A stretch of DNA of 64,000 bases, taken from the NCBI GenBank assembly GCA_036874045.1, contig CM072337.1, positions 23,906,001-23,970,000 of the forward strand, read 5' to 3'. The notes beneath the pieces are model-generated. The model ran no database searches, was not told the DNA's origin, and saw only the letters and a program-made list of their open reading frames with translations. How positions within the stretch are numbered: position 1 is the stretch's first letter; the number at the start of each line of letters is the position of its first letter. Below, piece after piece: positions 1 to 12,723 of the stretch. The position numbers were made by a program, and so were the translations under genes. The DNA comes from Cymodocea nodosa (taxonomy: Eukaryota; Streptophyta; Magnoliopsida; Alismatales; Cymodoceaceae).

Positions 1-117
1 GCCAGCCGCCTTCATCCTTTTTTCGAAAAGGAGAAAAAGGTTTATGGATGTGATTTATGGCTTTTGGGTACCTAGCTTGTGGTGAGTCTTACTTACGTTT
101 GCGAGAATAATATGTAG

Positions 118-1169
118 GTCATTTCCTGTTAACGAATCTTCTACTCGAGAAAATGAAGACCACGGCGAGGGAAACTGGTGTAGAGGGAAGGATTGTGAAT
201 CTATCTTCGATAGCACATCTGGGTCCATATGCTGGGGGGATACGATTTGATGCTATCAACGACAAAGCTAGGTATAAATAAACAAACATGAGACACATGT
301 AGCATATATATTAATTATTCATTTTACGTTATCATGTTGCTGTAGATGTGCATTAATTTGCTTCGCTTGGAACCCTCAGTCAATTATTTCAGGCTGTGGT
401 CTCTGCGCGTTACTGGAGTGATCGATTGTGTATTTGAATTCTGTTGCAGATACTCGGATAAACTGGCGTATGGGCAATCCAAGTTGGCTAACATCTTGCA
501 TGCAAGCGAGCTGTCCCGTAGATTGCAGGTTAATTAATTATGCATGCCACATTGCCATGTGTGATTTTAGTTACGTGAGTCTGTTGTCGTTCCATTGCTA
601 TATATCAATCATTCATACTAAAGAATTTTTACGGTCCATCCAACACAGGAAGAAGGTGCGAATATTACAGTCAATTCAGTTCACCCGGGGTTGATCATGA
701 CGAATTTGATGAGGCATTCAGCTCGTTTGATGAGTATGTCTGCCTGCAGAAGAATAACCTTTTTTTCTGAGAAAACAGGAATAAATATTACTGACTAATT
801 TTCACCGTTCATGCAGGAATACTCCAAGTGTTCACTTACCTAATGTGGAAGAACGTGCCACAGGTAACGAGAAGCCCACCACATTGTCTGAACTGACGTA
901 TTTTATTTTCTCCTGAATTGATTGATATATATAATTTTAAGATTTGAATCTTACAATTAAAAATATGATCCAATAATAATAAAAGCTGCATGGGTCTGCA
1001 GGGAGCAGCCACCACATGCTACGTCGCGTTACACCCAAGTGTGGGAGGAGTCACAGGGAAGTACTACATCGACTGTAACGAGTACAAGCCGAGCGCGCTG
1101 GCTCGCGATCATAAGCTGGCGAAGAGGCTCTGGGATTTTAGTGAGAAATTAGTTCTATCCGCAGAATAG
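118..1169 (+). CDS. TIC32: TIC32-like short-chain dehydrogenase/reductase, 3' exons only (5' end outside window)
   Basis: Five coding exons are readable: 118-271, 450-528, 649-733, 817-863 and 1002-1169 (stop TAG), all with GT-AG borders and matching phases. They encode the C-terminal half of a classical NAD(P)-dependent short-chain dehydrogenase. Visible landmarks are [13 protein letters not shown], the catalytic serine stretch [10 protein letters not shown], the YxxxK site in [10 protein letters not shown], and [15 protein letters not shown] after it. The tail ([17 protein letters not shown], then [13 protein letters not shown]) is the signature of the TIC32 family. In that family the protein sits at the chloroplast inner envelope and is proposed to be a redox and calmodulin-linked component of protein import; many paralogues have unproven roles. 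The Rossmann glycine motif must lie upstream of base 1. The gene converges on the minus-strand gene ending at 2581. Confidence 0.88.
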
Positions 1170-2444
1170 ATTTGATTGCGTCCGCATGTGCTCAATTCCA
1201 ATGGACTGTTACTCGTGCCCTACCAATCGCACCTTAATTACCTGTGCTTTCATTCCTAAAATTCTAGTCTGTAACTATTTACCACTGTTCTAGCTTTCTC
1301 GTCATCAATACATTGTGCTTTAATTTATACGTGATTTTATTATCTTATGTATCGTTCTGTCTCAGAAGATGTGCTTCTTTTTTCGATACCGATTAGTACG
1401 TCCGACTAATTAAGGTTACAATATTATTTTTTATAAGAGTGTTACAAGATATTGACCTAAAGCTATTTAACTAGTTTGGGTTAGGAATGCTAACAACATC
1501 TCAGCTCTAGGTTTATTCCACCTAAACCTAAATCAAGATTTGAGTTCAGATCAATTCTAACCATATGATTTCACACCAAGATCTGATACTTACCCAAACC
1601 CATGAAAATGAGGAGTCTAGGTTTAAATCTCGGGTCAAATAAGTACTTCAATAAATAAATATCATTTACTATCTATAAAGTTAATGTAAATATAAATAAA
1701 TATCGATGTAATTTTATGCAAAATCTGTGTTTTCTCACTTATTCGAGTGAGTAAGATCTAAATACCAATTTTCTGATATAATCTCAAGATCCTATCCAAA
1801 TGCAACCTTATTCTAACAGAGTATCATCATATGTCAAAAATCCCTGCAAGCCTGACTTGTATGTTATATTCAAACTATGAACAAAATTTTCCCCCTTAGG
1901 CGCACCTAAGACAACAAGTTTTTATGTTATATGAAATTTTCTAACGTGTACGTTTCTCATTTAATATTCTTTGTATTAAATGATTCAAGATGTTAAAAGA
2001 TAATTTTTTTCTTGAATTTTAGGTGGCAATTACTCGTAAACAAAATTCTCAATGATTTTTATCAATCATTGCAATAGGAAATGACAAGACCAATGAATGC
2101 TTCGTTATAAATTTCTTCCTTGGAATTTCGCTTTTGACAAGCAGAAAATGATAGCATTGCTAGCTTATGTTAATAATAATAATAATACCTACAATAATCA
2201 AAAGCAACTGCATGCCATAATAACCTTGCCGATATTAATAAAATATCAGCAAAAAATGCGTACCACCACCATCTACCAATACCATTAAACGCTGCACCAT
2301 TTACGTACAAGACGAACATGAATATGCTTAGCCAAAATAGAATTTAATTCTACATCTTTTGACATTCACAGGAAAGCATATACTACGATTCTTAGTTATT
2401 GTTTGAATTTTCACGATCATTTTCTTGTAAACTTGGTACACATG
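1170..2444. other. A+T-rich intergenic DNA
   Basis: Spacer between two convergent genes, presumably holding the 3' UTR and poly(A) site of the dehydrogenase gene. I see only short open frames without family motifs and no recognisable transposon. Confidence 0.6.
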
Positions 2445-2541
2445 CATAATTTGAAAAATAGTCTGTTATATTGTACTTTATTTATGTATAGTCCATAATT
2501 TGAAAAATAATCTGTTATATTGTACTTATTTATGTATAGTC
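2445..2541. repeat. Two-copy tandem repeat, about 49 bp unit
   Basis: A 49-bp unit beginning cataatttgaaaaata (2445-2493) is followed directly by a 48-bp near-identical copy (2494-2541). They differ by one base and a single-T indel. The pair lies 40 bp beyond the stop codon of the minus-strand gene at 2581, so it is probably in its 3' UTR or at its poly(A) region. Confidence 0.9.
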
Positions 2542-2580
2542 GAACGTGAACACCGACGCAGAAGATGAACAAAAGATCGG

Positions 2581-5566
2581 CTATAATGCCTCTGCTGTTC
2601 GGTACTGTACTTTAGCAAGAGATCCAGAAATGAGGTTGTTCCCACATTTTGACTCTGTACCACTAACTGCATAATCCAAGATCTCCACGCCAGACTGGTC
2701 AAAACCATCTAACAGTAGCTTATCCATCGGTGCCTGCAACCTGAAATTTGAAAAATATTAGAACGATCATATATTTTATGCATTCATTCCTAGAAAAAGG
2801 CATTACAAGAGTGTTGAAAGAACCCATATGAGTTCCGGCCAACAATAACCTCGGGAATAAGGGTTGAGTAATGCTGCTGGAAGTGGTCCGGTAAAAATGT
2901 TTCCTGTCACCAACACTCCCACGTGAGGACTTTCCCTTGTGCTTATTCTTGTTTCGGTCTTTCTTCTTGGTTTTTGACCTATGTTGATGACGGTTTTTTA
3001 CAGTGTGCGACATCAGGGTAATGGGCGGATCATAGACGTCAGGCGCCCATTTGACATTGAACTTCCCTTTCGAGGGGTTTCCCAGCTTCTGACGACCACC
3101 TTTCATGGCAGAAACAAGCTTCAATCTAGACTGAAATGCAAAAGGGGCACAAAAAAAAACATTAAGTTTCCCTTGTTTGACATTAGGTAATCACCAAGCC
3201 CAACAAGACCAGAGGACATTCTGGGTTCCTCAACAAAGTCAACGTCAATATCCTTGCAGATAAACGTCAATATTCTTGCAGATAGAAGCCATAAACCACA
3301 TCTACCTTCGATGATTTCACAGCAAAGGTTTTTACCTAATTTAAGATTTCAACCATTTTCGAAAAAAAAACATCTGATCTACTTAGGATGGCAGTAAAGT
3401 TTTCATTATTTAGATGTTGGTAAATAGAACTAATACAGAAGGTTGGTAGATGCATTATCATATTAAGCATTATAACTCATGGGAATGTACAAGAAAGGTT
3501 AGATACAGCAAACAACCATGATAAAAAATAAAAAGAGAGAATTCGGAAAATTGATAAAAAATCTAAATAATGAAAACTTAAAGTGTGGGAGGGAGCGAGG
3601 AACAGAAAAGGGAGAAAAACTTCAAATCTAATCCCTAAGAAGGAATTTGAACCACCAGGAAAGTCAGGAAAAGAAAAATTTGAAAAGTTTTCTTCACTTT
3701 CCTGGTATTTCTGACACCTGGGAAATTTGACAATAAATTTTCAAGCTTTTCAGGTATAAAAGAGGTGAACTTACCAAATTTTTTCAACCCTCTTGATTTG
3801 GAAGTTGAGAAAGAACCTCATGAATGTATCTTTTCGACAAAAGCTCGTATAAAGTAATATTGTATGATAGGTATATAATTCATATAAATTAATATAAATA
3901 GTAATATAATATATATCAATATTTATAATTATAATTACAATTATTATATTTCAATTTGTCATAATTATGTTGATATCTATATGATATTTATTATTTATTT
4001 ATATGATTATTATCATATTATAATTAGTTTAATTATTAATAGTTCATGATTTATTATGAGGTCAATAATATTAATATTAAACTTTAAATTATTCATCAAA
4101 ACTTTAAATTACACAATTTTCCCAACTTTTTAATGACAGCACAAACAAATTCAAATTTTATTTTCTTAACTTTCTGTTTCTTTTATTTCCTTTCTAATTT
4201 CTATCTTTCCTGACTTTCTATCTCCTTAATTTCTATATTTTCTGATGCAATACAAACAAACCCTAAATAGACCAAAGTACATCCATTGAAAGTATAAAAT
4301 AAATAATACCCTATTGAACTGCATCCTTAATGGATACGTCAAAATGAGCATGATGCATTTAACAAGCTTAGTCGGAAATACAGATAATCAACTAGTATTA
4401 CCTTGGAGTAGGACAAATGAAATAATTGAGTACTCTATTATGTTTAAATAGGTCAATATAATATATGAGGTATTTTATATGCAAAAAATACTGGAAAAAT
4501 CATGTTCATAACGTTTTGAAATATATATAGAATGAAGTTTGAGAACACTTTAAGAAAGGCAAATCCTACGCAAAATTCAATGATCCAATCCAAGTCCATT
4601 AAAATGACCGGCAAGAATGATGTCTTAGTTAAAGACCAATTCTTACCTACTCTTTACACACTAGGAAAATATCAAGAATTAAAATCCAATTTACAGGCTT
4701 GAAAGAAACAAACTTTCTAAAAAATCTGTTTGCATCAGCGAATACACAAGAAAATATGCAACTATCGCCCTTTTATGGGCATTAAATACTTTCCGATCAA
4801 GTGCATTTTTCATTATTTACAACAAATAAATACTAGTGCTTTGGAATTTTATGACGATTCATTTTCAAGAAATTACTTAAGACATTTGAATTGGCTACAA
4901 AACGGTGCATCAGAGTACAATGTAACATTGAATGCTATGCAAAAAAAGAAAAAAGACTTTTTAGAAACTTACAGGTAGAGAGAAGGATTGTTCATAGGCA
5001 GTACCATCAGCATTTGTTGAAGACTCTGTGTTTTCCAGATGGCATTGGCTCTGCTTCAATATAGACTTGTTACCAATATCTTTTGCTGATGTGGAGTCTG
5101 TGTCTTCTAGATGCCATTGGCTCTGCTTCGATATAATTGATTCATTCTCCATTTCTTTGTCTGATAAAGAAGAAGACCCTCTTTCTTTTGAGTGAGGAAA
5201 TGGCACACATTTTTCCAATATTTTGATGTTTATATTTAGACCATTCACTTCATTAGTCCGAGATTTGTGGCATGTGTCATCATTATTTGTATTATGCATC
5301 TCATTCTGGTCAGAATCCAAATCATTCTCGAGCAAATGTTTGCTAAAATCCGTAATCTGCAATTCTTGCTCAAAGTAAACTCTAACTTGCTCGATCATTG
5401 ACTTTTCTGTCTCATCAGCTGTATATCCATCAGAAGCATTGATATCTTTTCTCATAGACATCATGTCCGTTTTGCTAATAGAACAGACTTTAGGACTCAT
5501 TTTCTCTAATTCAACTGGAGGATTACTTACAGCATAAAGCGAATTGGCACAAAAGCAAGTATTCAT
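2581..5566 (-). CDS. Uncharacterised plant-specific protein with [10 protein letters not shown] core
   Basis: Three coding exons on the minus strand: 5566-4973, 3130-2850 and 2740-2581. Together they give 1035 nt, 344 residues. Residues 1-198 are acidic and Ser/Asn-rich with no fold I recognise; two short repeats (QSQWHLEDT and QSQCHLENT) occur near 170-195. From about residue 199 comes a conserved-looking block: [28 protein letters not shown], then a Lys/Arg/His-rich stretch that could be a nuclear localisation signal. The C-terminus ([19 protein letters not shown], then SGSLAKVQY) looks conserved. I recall similar layouts in uncharacterised plant proteins loosely labelled NST1-like or centromere-autoantigen-like; function is unknown. 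The start at 5566 is the first ATG after a good acceptor at 5588-5590 but is uncertain. A strong GTAAGT lies in frame near residue 13, so alternative splicing is possible. Confidence 0.72.
3131..4972 (-). other. A+T-rich intron of the 2581-5566 gene
   Basis: 1.84-kb intron whose borders read AG at 3131-3132 and GTAAGT at 4972-4967. It holds a foldback (separate entry) followed by a block at about 3840-4110 that is nearly pure A+T. Its sequence style and its TTAACTTTCTG-type tail resemble the block at 8930-9660, so both may be remnants of one short repeat family. Confidence 0.65.
3654..3706. repeat. Short inverted repeat / foldback
   Basis: ACCAGGAAAGT at 3654-3664 is the perfect reverse complement of ACTTTCCTGGT at 3696-3706. 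Inside them AAAGAAAA also pairs with TTTTCTT. The result is an 18-bp-class stem with a short loop, inside the intron of the neighbouring gene. Confidence 0.85.
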
Positions 5567-5587
5567 CCAGGTGCTTCTTATAGAAAA

Positions 5588-8149
5588 CTGCCAAAATACT
5601 AAATAAGATAGATGAAAGATTTCATGACAAGAAGACAAAGATACATAAAGTAATCTGCATATACCATTGAAATTTAGACAAGTACAAGTATACCACTATG
5701 TTTTAAATAAATGCATACATACAATTGAAAACTTAAAAAAGTAACATGTGTCATCAAGATATCTTGAATTAAAACGAGAGAAGACATTTAAAAATCTTAA
5801 AATATAATACATGTGACGTAAAAATCTCTTCTCTCTCAAACTAAATAGACCAATCGAGCATGATAATAGTAGCTCACCCATCACCTCTCCTAATTCTCAT
5901 CACACCACCAATGACCACAACATCATCAGTCCTCCCATCTCCCATAATAGATTACCATCACTTTCCTCCACACATATTCCACAATTCATAGCATGTACCC
6001 TTCACTATTGTCCAACAAGAACCATAGCAAATAGCCCCATCATGTTTTTGTCAAGCTCATTAGACACAGACAATGATTGGAACCATTATCAATGACTAGA
6101 GGAGGTAGTGGCAATGGAAGAAGAGGTGGATGGCCTAGTCATGACATCATTGAGCTCACCAAATACGTCAACAATGATCAAAGTAGGAGTTGGAGGAAAT
6201 GGATGAGGTGGTGGACATGGATAGTCTCATCATGCCATCATTGAACTCACTCCATACATCAATAATGACTAGAGCCAATGTTGATGATAGAAGGAAAGGG
6301 TGGTGGAGGCAAAGGAGGAAATGGAGGTGGTGTTGGTGTAAGGGTAGGTATGCCTTTTTAGAGTGATGGATTATATTTTGACTATGGTTAGGTCAAAAAT
6401 TACACAATAATGTTATGTTTACTTTTTTAATTTAAGTGGTATATGTATAATTTTTTGAATGTTAATGTACGTGTATGAAATCTGCCTCACTTGATTTGTA
6501 CATTTTTTTCTCTTAATTAAGAATTTGAGAAAAAATAATTTGTAGGGTAAGAAAAATAATTGAGGGGAAGAAAAAAAATAGGTATAATGTATTTTGCAAT
6601 AAATACAACAATATGCTACACTTGATCATCATCCTTATTACATTATTACTAACAATGTATTATAGTTTAATGACATCCTTCTAGAACTCATAGGATTAAA
6701 TTGTTGGCATTTTAAATTTCTATATTTCTACTACCAATACCAGTGATGTATCATTTCCTAATGTTGACATTTTAAATACTTAGGATCTATAATAAGTAGA
6801 AATTGTGAAGTTATAGTGGATGTTATCTATAAGATTAAAGATGAATGAAGTGGAGAAATACATTTGATGCGTTATATGATAAGAGGATATCCTTAAACTT
6901 AAAAACCAAATTTTATTAAACTGTTATTCCCATAGCTATACTCTATGGCTCAAAACGTTGAGCCATAAAGCATGACCATATACAAAAAGTTAGTATCCTT
7001 GAGAAGTGTATGCTTAAATAGATGGGTGATAACGCTATAAGAGATAAACTATAAAATAATTTTATTAGGAAAGTGAGAATTGCACCAATTGAAGATAAGA
7101 TAAAGAAAAAACAACTTTAAGTGATTTAGTCATTTAGTCATATCATTATGAGATCATGGAATGCATCAATTAGAAGAAGAAAATTAATTAGAGCAAAAAA
7201 TTGTGAAAAAAAAGTAAAGGTAGGAATAAAAAACTTGGTTAAAATTATAAGAAAATATTTAAATTTATGTAATTAACCATAAATAGAAATACTTGGAAGA
7301 AAAAAAATCATATTGTTGTCTCCACGCAGTGGGATTATGACTTGAATTATTATTATTGTTGTTTCTAATGTAACCATCATATGCTAAGTAACCATCAAAA
7401 GAAATCATAGATGTTCACAACTGCAAAAGAAGTTCACAGATTGCTTGCTCAAAACTGAGTTCTCCAAATTCAAAATTAACATGAGGTTGCAGATACCATT
7501 AAACTCAAACAAGGTTAATCTACAATGATTATAGAGAATGAGCAACTGTAGAAGGTTCTAATTGTAAACTAAACAAGAAAAAGGCGCACAATGTGTTGCA
7601 TGATAGTAGATGAACGATAAAGAAATGAATCATCGAGACGATGGAGGAGGGTATAATTGAAGTGGCACGTTCATTTGGGAACATCAACAAAATAAAAATT
7701 TATGTGAAACACAAACTAACAAAAGGAAAAAGGGGGAGAGCCCTAGAATTAAGGTAACGCAACAGAAGCGGTGAGGTTTTGCATTCCCATTCAGAAGTAA
7801 AGAATAATGATAATACTATGCCCGGGAAAAAGTAGACAAAATCCACAAAATGTAATCCCTTCGACTGAACCGACTCTAATAGCAGCTACTGAGGATAAAA
7901 AATCTCTTTTTTTAAAGAAATCAGCTTTAATGATAAACAGAAAAGTAACAATATATAAAGGGAAAGCAACAAATGAATAGGCAGACGTTCCGAACAGACA
8001 TGATTTTATAATATAAAGTCCCTGCTGGGTGTTAAAATAAACCTAAAACCGTCCAATCGTAAATAAAACATTTCTATATAGTTCCTAAGAAAATATTGAA
8101 ATTGACGACGGGACAAACAAATTTTCCGCAACAATCGATTCAATTTTAC
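5588..8149 (-). other. Probable leader intron of the 2581-5566 gene
   Basis: On the minus strand a good donor (CCCGAG then GTAAAA) lies at 8149 and a good acceptor (TTTTGGCAG) at 5588-5590. This would join a GC-richer leader exon to the first coding exon. The intron holds a LINE fragment (6790-7366) and a GGTGG/GGAGG-rich low-complexity stretch at about 6095-6350. No transcript evidence is available, so the splice is inferred. Confidence 0.55.
6790..7366 (+). mobile_element. Decayed LINE (non-LTR retrotransposon) 3' fragment
   Basis: Translation of the plus strand gives a broken version of the C-terminal region of plant L1-type LINE ORF2. Recognisable pieces are WRNTFDALYDKRISLNLKTK, then IPIAILYGSKR, AIKHDHIQKVSILEKCMLK and KVRIAPIEDKI, with several stops and at least one frameshift. 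After them come the AGTGGGATTATGACTT segment and a short TTA/TTG-type tail (about 7341-7366), which is how such plant LINEs end. The 5' part is missing, as expected for a 5'-truncated insertion. It is antisense to the host gene's leader intron. Confidence 0.8.
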
Positions 8150-8750
8150 CTCGGGAAAGGCGACTCTTTCCGTGTAATCCAGCAATAGATCCCAACACTG
8201 AACAGCTTTCTCAATTGAAAATCCCTAAAATTATTGTAGGTATCCAACCAGATCCAACGTACAAACCCCACAGGATCTCCCTCAAAGTATTCGTCCAAAT
8301 TCAGAAGGCCGATCAACAGCGAAGAAACGGAAGATGAGAAAGAAAAGGAAACGGATAAACTAAAGCTGTTTCGTCTCCATGCTTGAAACGTTAACTAAGA
8401 TTACAACGAAGGTTCCACTTTTCAAGATGTTTAAGGTGATGGGAACAAGAGCCAGGGTGGGAGTACGCGACGTAGGAGATCAAAATCGAGATCGTGCGGT
8501 AGCGCCTGACGAGCACCGAAGGCATGGTCGATGCTGGTCAGAGAGCCCTTCGAAAACCGTCGTTCGCCACCGATCCACTCTCTTCTGCAGCAGTACTCGA
8601 GTTATTATAGGTGGAGGAGAAGAGGATTGAAGGTTGGGCTTGGGGATCCGGAGGACGAATGTCTCGAATCAGAGCATCGGAGGAGGAGAGATCGGACGAG
8701 AACTGGGCGAGATCTGGGAAGGATTAGGGGTTTTGGTACGAGTCGAAAAG
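8150..8750 (-). other. Probable 5' leader exon of the 2581-5566 gene
   Basis: A GC-richer island bounded upstream by a TATA box (8778-8785) and downstream by a donor at 8149. On the minus strand it contains a 44-codon upstream reading frame (8525-8391) and a second very short one (MetGluThrLysGlnLeu-stop) just after it, so the main start would be translated inefficiently without reinitiation or alternative splicing. The transcription start near 8750 is inferred from TATA spacing. Confidence 0.5.
8391..8525 (-). other. Upstream ORF of 44 codons in the leader
   Basis: Minus-strand ATG at 8525-8523 and TAA at 8393-8391. The peptide begins MPSVLVRRYRTISIL and is rich in basic, hydrophobic and His/Ser residues. 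No similarity is known to me. It could be a regulatory uORF or chance; conservation in relatives would decide. Confidence 0.35.
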
Positions 8751-8777
8751 ATAAGACGATTGAGGGCAGGTTGACGG

Positions 8778-8785
8778 TATTTATA
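8778..8785 (-). promoter_or_regulatory. TATA box (TATAAATA) of the 2581-5566 gene
   Basis: The minus strand reads CATATAAATACCG just upstream of the GC-rich leader exon. The position fits a start site about 30 bp downstream. Confidence 0.55.
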
Positions 8786-8929
8786 TGGTAGGGTGAATTG
8801 GGAGAAATCGGATTTGACAACTGATTGGATGGACCAATAATAATTATGCATTAATTAAGTAAAATGATAACTATTTATTGCATTAGGAAAAAAAATTTTC
8901 CCGATAAACTACATTAGGAAATGGCCTAA

Positions 8930-9660
8930 TTCTTAAAATTATATTTTAAGAGAAAAATAAATTATTTTTTAAGAAGTCACAGTTTGTTTTCAACCTTTTT
9001 ATATATAAAAAATCAAAGATTCTAAATTTTTAAATTTCTCTTTATTAAAATTTAAAAAAATAATATAAGAATTATCTCTATTTAATTTATTATTTTTATT
9101 ATTTTAAAATTAATTATAATTAAAGTATATATTATTAATATATAATTAAAATATATTATATTATTTAATTAAATATATGATATACTATTTTATTTAATTA
9201 AAGTATTATATTATTTTAATTATTACTTTGTAATATATTATTGTTTTAATTAAAATTACTTCGTATATATTTTAATATAAGTAAAGTATGTTAATATAAT
9301 ATATTATTTTATTATTGTTAATATAATTAAAGTATATATTGTTAATATTGTTTTATTTAAACAATTATTTCAATACTATTTTATTAATAATAAAATATTA
9401 ATTATTTATTTTTTATTAATAATAACATATTAATTAGTTTATTATTTATTTAATTTTATTTTATAATATTAAAATCATAATATTTTTTATTTTTATTTAA
9501 TTAATATTTTTATTATTTTATTATATAAAAATTATAATATTATTTAATATATAATATTAAAAATTATATAATTTTTCTAATTTTCTATCAATGACATAAA
9601 CATCTTTAAATTTTATTTTTCAACTTTCTAATTCTTAACTTTTTTTAATACTACAAATAG
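8930..9660. other. Extremely A+T-rich intergenic block
   Basis: Roughly 700 bp made almost entirely of A and T, with TTATTATTTTATT-type runs and no open frames. It may be an old repeat or a matrix-attachment-type region; nothing in the sequence settles this. Confidence 0.6.
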
Positions 9661-12650
9661 ATATTTATAAATATTGTTACTATGATGCGAGAAAAATAGA
9701 TAAAAGAAGTATTCAAGATTGTGGATAAAAGATGTTTCACAGGAAACAAACGTGAATCACACTCATGCAAGTTACAAAAATGTGTTCAACCGATCAATCT
9801 ATTTATCTCACATAAAAATTGGATAACCAAAACATTAATTGCTACCACAATATTACGTATCTAGATGATAAATGATCTTATCGTCATCCATAAGATCATG
9901 TGTTCGAAGTTAAAAGTAAATATATATTCCAATCAACGAAATACACCTAAAGAAAACAAGGCTGGCATCCTTTCAATCCTCCAATTTCATGCAAATTGGT
10001 GGTGATATACTGCACAGGTAGCATTGTTGTTATTGCTATGACACGCCAAACAACACTTAAGTTGCAACGCCATCTCCTGATGTCTTTTAAACGTTGCGCA
10101 ACTTAGGTAAAGGATAATGTAGAAGTTTCAGTGGTCTTTCGCACAATGGAATTTCCCATCTTTTTTCTCCTTCAATTCGTAGGAGAAGACTATCGAAAGG
10201 TCTTCGAAGATAAACCACGAACTTTCAAAGAAATCAACGTGCAAGAAAATATACGGTTACTTTTTAGACGTGCACTTTTGGTGATTTAAAGTAAGAAATT
10301 AATTATCACATATTGATAATTAAAAAAACAACAAATACTGTAATATTAATATATATATATATTATAAGAGACATATATAAAGGTCCTATCTTAATATTAT
10401 GTGTTCATTAGAAATGTTTAACAAAATTTCATAATTTACCGTATTTGTTTTTAAACGACAAAACCAAATATTCTTATAAATTACAGATTTGTTGCACAGC
10501 TTAAAATTTAAACGTATAAATTATACAACCAAACAGAAAAGAAAGACTATAGACCATAAGTACCGTCTCAACGATAATCTAGTATTTTCTCTCTGCAAGC
10601 AGTTTTGAGATCTAAAAAAATGCTAAAATATTTTTATAAGTCATAATTTAATAAATATTCAATTATTAGTCTAAAATAGATATGCATAACATGAGAATGT
10701 ACAAAATACCAAAATTGCAAATTAATGTAATATCAATATGATACAAATAAATACTATGACACAATTTCTATAACCATGTTTGTATAGTTAATTATAATTT
10801 TCAACTAAGACCGTACTCTTATTCCGACAATACAAATTCAAAAGATCGACTATTCCTTATCTAAGATTATCTAATCATCTAATCCTTATAAGGCAACTTA
10901 ACATATAATCTTCTCTTTTGAAGATTACCTAATCAGTCTAATTATCAAAAAAGAGACCTAGCGTGTAATCTCAGGGTCGCTTATAACTAAGTTAGAAGTT
11001 AACTACTATAATCATAACTATACACATAATACCATATATTGACTATCTTAGTCAGATTCACTAATCATACTATAATCATCTAATTACGTTCACATAACTT
11101 AAAGTATAAAAAAAAAGGTCGCATAACATCAAACAATGCAACTCTTATGATATGAGTAATACATACATTATTCAACATCTATATGCACATTCTAACATAA
11201 TTTTTGCGTAATAATTAAGCATGAAATTTATTATAAAATACATACCACACCATAATATAATTGCTAAAATGCATACTATAATTATTAAGTCATTCAGAAA
11301 AAAAAAAGATATGCTCCAAGTTGATACACATGTCGTAATATGCATTAACTAATCCCAATATAATATATATGCATTATTCAACAATGATCAATATAAAAAC
11401 TCGTACATTATTCAATAATAAAAATACAATGATCAATGAAATATAAATTTTAGATTAATAAATTGAAAAACTTACCAAAAAAATTCTCAACAAAATTTTC
11501 TTCTCTTCTCCTCCTTTTCCTCCTCTCCGTCTCCCCCTTCCGTAAAAAGTGAGGCGATGAATTTTATTTCACAGCCTCACCTAATATTTGATTGTTCTAT
11601 TATATATATAAACCATCGAAACTTCTGATTGAATCAGAAATTCGGATTTGGGCCTTTTTTCTTAAGATCATCGGAATTTCCGATTCTTCTTTTTCATTTT
11701 ACAATTCTTTTAAACCATCGGATTATTTATTGATATCGTCACACTAACAACTCAGGAAAATGCATTAAACTTGCAAATGGAAATCGGTAAATCCAAGATC
11801 ATTTCCTCAGAGACCTCTCCCATACATGATCAGGACCAATAGAGAATCTTCTAATAAATTATCTCAACTTCTTATGCGGACATGGCAGTACGATTTGGGT
11901 TACAGCACGTTGTGAGAGGGAGGAGGATTTTGCTATTCCCGTAGATGCCTTGGTGGTCATGATTTTGACATGCTTGTAATCACAGAAGTGAAATCAATCC
12001 ATGGTACAAGATATGATAACTCAAATACGAGTTGCAGTCAAGGAGGAGCACTGCGAAAGTTTGATTTGGTCCAAGAGACAAGACATGGTGCACTTTCTAC
12101 CAGTGTTGTTCGACACTCAAGTGCATGTTTGATTTGGAAATAAAAGTCTCCATCTCTCTTATAAAATAGCAAGAATACCTATCCTTTCCTTTTTTTAATG
12201 ACAATGCCCAACCTTGAACTCACCTCACACATGTTCTCACTTCCACTCAACATCCTCCTCCCAATGCACAATCCCTCCGTAACACCTCTTAACAATCCAC
12301 AAGATCATAATTCTTACTAAGTAGAACCTGAACCAGATCTTCATTATCCACCCCACAGCAATGGGATGGAATGGCCTACTTTTGAGACACACTATACTAG
12401 GTCATCCATTGATTTTTCCATTCGTAATCCCAATGGATATTAATAAATAAGTACACTTCCAATACCCTTGCAGCATTTAGTTGAAATCGGAAAAATATTG
12501 TGCTAGAATTTTTGAGAGAGCGATGCTTTCGATGAAGTCTAAATTTTTTTAGTTGGTTTGGGCTGGATCGTTTCGCTTGTGAGTTGGGCTGACTGTCGGC
12601 CGAGGTCCATTATTTGACGAACTTCCCTCACCTCTTCCCCACTCCCGTGC
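9661..12650. other. A+T-rich intergenic DNA with a possible LTR-like fossil
   Basis: No gene is seen. From about 10600 to 11740 there is a block of AT-rich repetitive text (ATGCATAA, CAATGCAAC and TACATTATTCAA motifs). It ends in a CT-rich stretch (11497-11540) and then TTTCACAGCCTCACC. The layout resembles the block at 34700-35800 and could be a very old non-coding LTR-type remnant, but no ends or coding parts can be defined. Confidence 0.4.
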
Positions 12651-12723
12651 TCGCGTCCTATTGGCCCAAACTTCGCGTTCCGGATCGCAATGAAACAAAT
12701 TTTCACCGTCGATGTCTTTCCGA

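Noticed and set aside
1-117. Possible further exon of the TIC32-like gene
   Set aside because: No frame matches the expected preceding part of the family; the sequence ends in a usable acceptor and reads as intron.
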